NCBI GenBank assembly: GCA_017590115.1
Contig: JAGGNK010011114.1
Span: 124,001-188,000, forward strand
Source of the DNA: Montifringilla adamsi
Lineage: Eukaryota > Chordata > Aves > Passeriformes > Passeridae
Direction: 5' to 3'
DNA: 64,000 bases
The position numbers were made by a program, and so were the translations under genes. Below are positions 61,701 through 64,000 of the stretch, one piece after another (within the stretch, counting starts at the first letter, position 1; each line of letters begins with the position of its first letter). The notes below the pieces were generated by a model. The model made no database searches and was not told the DNA's origin. It worked only from the letters and a program-made list of their open reading frames with translations.

Positions 61701-63932
61701 TGATCCTCCATCGGTCTCCCACTCCACTCTACAAGGAATTTGTGCACAACAGGGCCAGGTATTGAAGGGCATTATTAGGATACAGAAGCAGGACTAATTG
61801 AGGGAAGAGCAGTTTGCCACTTCAGGATGTCTAATTTTTGTTCTTTCCTGCAAATATGGAACTCAAAAGATAGCACATATGGAAACGTGCTCTACTCCAA
61901 TGCTGATTCCAATCCAGCCCAGGCAAGAGTGGATCTTAAGGCAAGGCCTTTTTGGAATAATGGAGCAAGAGGGTGTGAAGTCTCTCTTTCCCTTCAGAAA
62001 ACCAGACAGGCAGACGAAACACCATCGAGAGTTGTTTGCAGTGAAGTCTAAAAGATGGAGGCAGCTGCACACCAACCTGAGAGCAGGTCCTTGGCAGCCG
62101 GGCTGTGCACGGAGAGCAGCCGTGCGCTCCCCCCGGGAAGCGCGCTGGGCTCGGTGCTGGTGGGGAAGGACAGGGGCTGATTCTCAGGGCTCATTTCCAC
62201 ATGCTCATCTGGTGAAACCACACGGGCACGAGGAGCAGGAAAGGTGTCCTTCACGTTCTCAGAGTTCTCTCTGTAGAGCAAATGGTCCTTTCCTCTAGGG
62301 AAAAATGAAACTGTATTTCAGGGACAGCTCCAGGGCGTGGGTAAAGGGATTCAGAACTCTGCAAATTCTCCAAAAGGAAACATGACATCATTATTTTAAT
62401 GATTCCTCACCTGCCACTGAGACCATCAGAGAGACCCACCCAAGGTGCAAGTAAAAGATTTTTCAAAAAAAAGGCTTTTAGATCTTTTTACAAGAGCAGG
62501 TTGTGACAGGACAAGGGGGAACAGCTCCCCACTGCCAGAGGGTAGGTTTACATTAGATACCAGGAGAAAGTTTTTTTTCTGGAGCACAGTGAGACTCTGG
62601 CACAGGTTACCCAGAGAAGCTGTGGCTGCCTCATCCATGTCCAAGGCCAGGCTGGGTGGGGCTTGGAGCAGCCTGGGACAGTGGAAGGTGCTCTGGCAGC
62701 AGGGATGAAATGAGATGAGCCTTAAGATCCCTTCCAACCCAAATTATTTGGTGATTTGATGATTTGAGGCACCTCTTGTGTGATCTTGCTTGACTTGAAC
62801 TAAGTCAACCTAAGAAGCAAATTTCTGTCAGACAAGAAATTGTCCCTGTCACCTTGGAAACCCTCAACATCCTGGATTTCCCATAAAATGCATGTTTGAA
62901 AAGATGAAACACCCCATAACTCACAAGTGAACTGACAATGCTTAAAAATTCTGTGTGAACTGCAAAATAAACCACAGTTTTGTCACGAGGAAAAAAGAAA
63001 AAAGGGTACCTAGGAGATGTGGCTTTGCTGTTGTCAACAGACTCCTGTTCAACAGCCACCTGGGTGTGCCTGGGCTGCTGGGACGGAGCAGGAAGCTGGG
63101 ACTTGCTGCTTCCCGGGGCAGCAGCAGCATCTGAACCTCCTTGTGTGGCTGGCACACGGCTGCTGGTGCCATACAGTTCTGGCAGAGGCTCTAGAACCAG
63201 TGACACCTGGAAGACAAGATGTGGAAATATCGCTTTGTTCTTTTTTTATCTAAGTGCAACAAATATTGCATCAACTTCACCTGTTGTGCAATGGAAAGCT
63301 GCTGCTTTTCTACACAAAGTAATATTTATATCACACCCCTATGTCACGTATTTACAACTACTTGTTCCTCATTTTCAAATCCAGTCAACTGCCTTTCTTA
63401 ATCAGTTTTACAGAGACAGGACTGTGAGACAGAACTTTCTTAATTTCAGATGTTAAAATCTTCCATTATTCCAGTGAAGTGTAAGAACCAATACCCATTT
63501 TAAATCCACTGTTAATACCCACAGTCAGTGTAGAGACCACATGTTCCTCATTAAGCTCAACTACCCCACCTCTCTAAACAAAACAAAGCAAAGACTGCCA
63601 GTATTTGTTTTTTCTTCATTTGTTACCTTAGCTCAGAAATGCCTTGGACAGAGAGCAGGCCTGCAGTGTGCCACGTACAGCTTGATCCCGCACCTGACTG
63701 TGCCAGTGTCACAGCGCATAATTGATATTAATATCGTATTACCATGTAATAATGAGCAAAGACATGAAGGCTACCTGCAGCTCTCCAAGTTTATCCGATG
63801 TTGGTGACAGCACGGCAAAAGACCCTTTGATGGGATGGCTGGGAGAGAGCTGGGACAGTTTAGTGATCTGTGCTCTGCCAAGGGGCAGGTGGTCACGTTT
63901 GGTTAGAACCTCCAGGACAAGAACGCCCATAT
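28637..63932 (-). CDS. C2CD3: C2CD3, centriolar C2-domain protein (31 coding exons, 5' end off window)
   Basis: Centriole distal-end protein needed for centriole elongation, distal appendages and ciliogenesis; C2CD3 mutation causes human OFD14 and chicken talpid2. Exons in transcript order: 63775-63932, 63010-63206, 62077-62294, 61381-61513, 60552-60680, 59210-59354, 58638-58795, 57765-57971, 57196-57308, 55555-55673, 54472-54594, 53289-53726, 52894-53045, 51386-51629, 50499-50679, 49027-49207, 47852-48024, 46554-46674, 45122-45390, 44680-44769, 43039-43659, 41960-42259, 40859-40997, 40122-40186, 39242-39447, 38465-38565, 37421-37585, 36170-36378, 34282-35407, 33542-33644, 28637-28771. Every junction keeps phase; total 2238 aa here, and with about 110 missing N-terminal residues this matches human (2353). 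The N-terminal C2 reads [20 protein letters not shown]. Later C2 segments begin near [62 protein letters not shown] and [13 protein letters not shown]. The weakest border is the donor at 34282. Confidence 0.95.
29115..29345 (+). repeat. CR1 retroposon 3' end
   Basis: 'agatttagattagatattgg', 'ttcttccctgtgagggtgct', 'agctgtggctgcccctggat' and 'caaggccaggctggacgggg' in plus orientation, within the last C2CD3 intron. Confidence 0.9.
30368..30585 (-). repeat. CR1 retroposon 3' end
   Basis: Minus-oriented CR1: 'tcccagaatggttttggtgg', 'gaaaggacctcagagcccat', 'ggggcagccacagctgctct'. Confidence 0.9.
30985..31435 (-). repeat. CR1 retroposon 3' end, longer copy
   Basis: Minus-oriented: 'ccccaagtgccacatccaca', 'cccctggcccagcctgaggc', 'ctggagcacagcccgacccc'. 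The open readings here on both strands are retroposon sequence, not a gene. Confidence 0.88.
32630..32965 (-). repeat. CR1 retroposon 3' end
   Basis: Minus-oriented: 'attccagaatggcttgggtg', 'ggaccttaaagcttatctca', 'ggagcagccacagctgctct', 'gaagaatttcttcccaatat'. Confidence 0.92.
34282..35407 (-). CDS. C2CD3: C2CD3 large C-terminal exon with coding VNTR
   Basis: Starts [12 protein letters not shown] after a clean acceptor and encodes about 375 low-complexity, acidic and Ser/Pro-rich residues, presumably disordered. It contains four exact copies of a 14-residue unit ([14 protein letters not shown]). The 3' border is uncertain: the phase-compatible donor (ACTTT|GTATCC) is poor, and the reading stays open to a stop at 34260, so an alternative short ending or an unseen small exon is possible. 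The next exon (33542-33644) needs phase 2, which this donor supplies. Confidence 0.7.
34631..34798 (-). repeat. 42-bp coding tandem repeat, 4 identical copies
   Basis: Units at 34631, 34673, 34715 and 34757 are identical at every base. At 42 bp the unit keeps frame, adding 14 residues per copy to C2CD3. Lack of divergence points to recent expansion and likely length variation between individuals. Confidence 0.97.
37181..37410 (+). repeat. 28-30 bp minisatellite next to a C2CD3 donor site
   Basis: Eight copies of atccctcgctccca plus (ggctcccc or tctcccc) plus cagcaggg start at 37181, 37211, 37241, 37269, 37297, 37327, 37355 and 37384. The array begins about 10 bases inside the intron after the splice donor of exon 37421-37585. 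On the minus strand it is G-rich. Confidence 0.95.
41190..41325 (+). repeat. MIR-like tRNA-derived SINE
   Basis: 'ccatttgcccaaggccatct', 'ggaatgcaacccaggtcctg' and 'agtgcttgagctactctcca' follow the MIR consensus order (core, then the tRNA B-box-like 'gaacccaggt' region). An ancient amniote SINE within a C2CD3 intron. Confidence 0.7.
42715..42935 (+). repeat. CR1 fragment
   Basis: 'gagccctggaacagctgccc' and 'tttctggagacatcccaaac' followed by 'ctgcctgggcaggggctggg' are CR1 3' phrases in plus orientation. Confidence 0.85.
46801..46930 (+). repeat. Short degenerate tandem repeat
   Basis: About six units of 20-25 bp resembling tgttccccctggatccagc, with length changes between units. In the C2CD3 intron upstream of exon 46554-46674. 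Confidence 0.8.
47023..47312 (+). repeat. 49-bp minisatellite, 6 copies
   Basis: Units start at 47023, 47072, 47121, 47170, 47219 and 47268 with an exact 49-base period. Each begins cagtgtcgccctc and contains gtggccaaac. The phrase cctcgtgtgg in the first two copies becomes cctcctgtgg in the last four. Intronic in C2CD3. Confidence 0.96.
47495..47775 (-). repeat. CR1 retroposon 3' end
   Basis: Minus-oriented: 'agcactgccaaggccaccac', 'ctaagtgccacatacacaga', 'cctggggcagcctgtgccag', then decayed inner sequence. Confidence 0.88.
48125..49020. other. C2CD3 intron, nothing identified
   Basis: AT-rich intronic DNA between exons 47852-48024 and 49027-49207. No repeat or RNA gene recognised. Confidence 0.4.
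49575..49745 (+). repeat. CR1 fragment
   Basis: 'gggtttagattggatattgg', 'gaagaaattcttccccctaa', 'agctgtggctgcctctggat' in plus orientation. It faces the minus-oriented copy starting 60 bases to the right. Confidence 0.9.
49800..50130 (-). repeat. CR1 retroposon 3' end
   Basis: Minus-oriented: 'gtcacggttggaaaaggcct', 'ctaagatcatcaaatccagc', 'attgccccgggcagctgtgc', 'gttgccctggagcagagcct'. Confidence 0.9.
50735..50900 (+). repeat. CR1 fragment
   Basis: 'cagctgcccagggaagtggt', 'gagtcatccctggaggtact', 'atttggggacatggtttagt' and 'ggccttggcagggctgggtt': a textbook plus-oriented CR1 3' end. Confidence 0.93.
52045..52165 (+). repeat. CR1 terminal fragment
   Basis: 'aaggccaggttggatggggc', 'tttaaggtccctcccaagcc' and 'attctgggattctaag' mark a short plus-oriented 3' end. 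Confidence 0.88.
53935..54050 (-). repeat. CR1 terminal fragment
   Basis: 'tgaatggtctgggtcggaag' and 'ggaccttaaagctcacccca' form the minus-oriented terminus of a CR1 copy; the rest is missing. Confidence 0.8.
55195..55425 (+). repeat. CR1 fragment
   Basis: 'ggccccgaggctgccagagc', 'tccagaagtgtttgggatgc', 'ggtgggattgctggggtgtc' belong to the same CR1 type as the copy at 2405-2735; plus orientation. Confidence 0.8.
59570..59760 (-). repeat. CR1 fragment
   Basis: 'tctctggagatcacccagtc', 'cagcccctgctcaaagggaa' and 'caacctctttgggcaaccaa' are minus-oriented CR1 phrases; it ends in sequence resembling the open reading of an older subfamily. Confidence 0.85.
62475..62770 (+). repeat. CR1 retroposon 3' end
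   Basis: 'ggttgtgacaggacaagggg', 'ggtaggtttacattagatac', 'ccagagaagctgtggctgcc', 'ttaagatcccttccaaccca' and terminal 'tgatttgatgatttg': the most complete 3' end in the window, including the short terminal microsatellite typical of CR1. Confidence 0.95.
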
Positions 63933-64000
63933 CTGCAAAAATCAGGAACACCTTCAGGGCAGTCTCATGGCCACAAGTGACACTTTTTGGCTAAAATGAC

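Overview
This window reads as avian nuclear DNA, probably from a songbird. The evidence is many 3' ends of CR1 retroposons, a complete bird-type uncoupling protein of 307 residues, bird versions of MRAP, MIS18A and C2CD3, and a G-depleted retroelement of a kind reported as frequent in finch genomes. All genes are eukaryotic and split. Exon borders below were read by hand from splice sites, reading phase and known protein sequences.

Layout. At 1-2 kb the first coding exon of MRAP lies on the minus strand; the rest of the gene runs off the left edge. About 1 kb away and divergent, MIS18A occupies 3.0-6.3 kb on the plus strand in five coding exons. From 6.3 to 24.3 kb I find no protein-coding gene. 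This stretch holds a very GC-rich imperfect inverted duplication (8.8-10.8 kb) with minisatellites and a 430-bp pyrimidine tract, then a 3.3-kb AT-rich segment almost without G on the plus strand (13.2-16.5 kb) ending at a polypurine tract and an LTR-like sequence, then ordinary intergenic DNA with one long hairpin and a small CpG-rich patch. UCP3 (avian UCP) is complete on the minus strand at 24.3-26.7 kb, with a TATA box and a noncoding first exon. C2CD3 follows head-to-tail on the same strand from 28.1 kb to beyond the right edge. I assembled 31 coding exons for it, giving 2238 codons in a consistent phase chain; roughly the first 110 residues lie outside the window.

How the pieces relate. 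MRAP and MIS18A are neighbours on human chromosome 21; UCP3 and C2CD3 are neighbours on human chromosome 11. Both blocks lie on chicken chromosome 1 but, as I recall, far apart. The junction between them here falls in the stretch carrying the inverted duplication and the hypermutated element, so it is a likely rearrangement breakpoint. The four genes have unrelated jobs: ACTH-receptor trafficking (MRAP), centromere licensing (MIS18A), mitochondrial inner-membrane transport (UCP3) and centriole/cilium assembly (C2CD3).

The most striking signal is the G-depleted element. It has 3.75% G in its inner 2.4 kb, two thirds of the surviving G followed by T, a sharp return to normal composition exactly at a polypurine tract, and normal LTR composition beyond. 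That is what cytidine deamination of single-stranded minus-strand cDNA during reverse transcription would leave.
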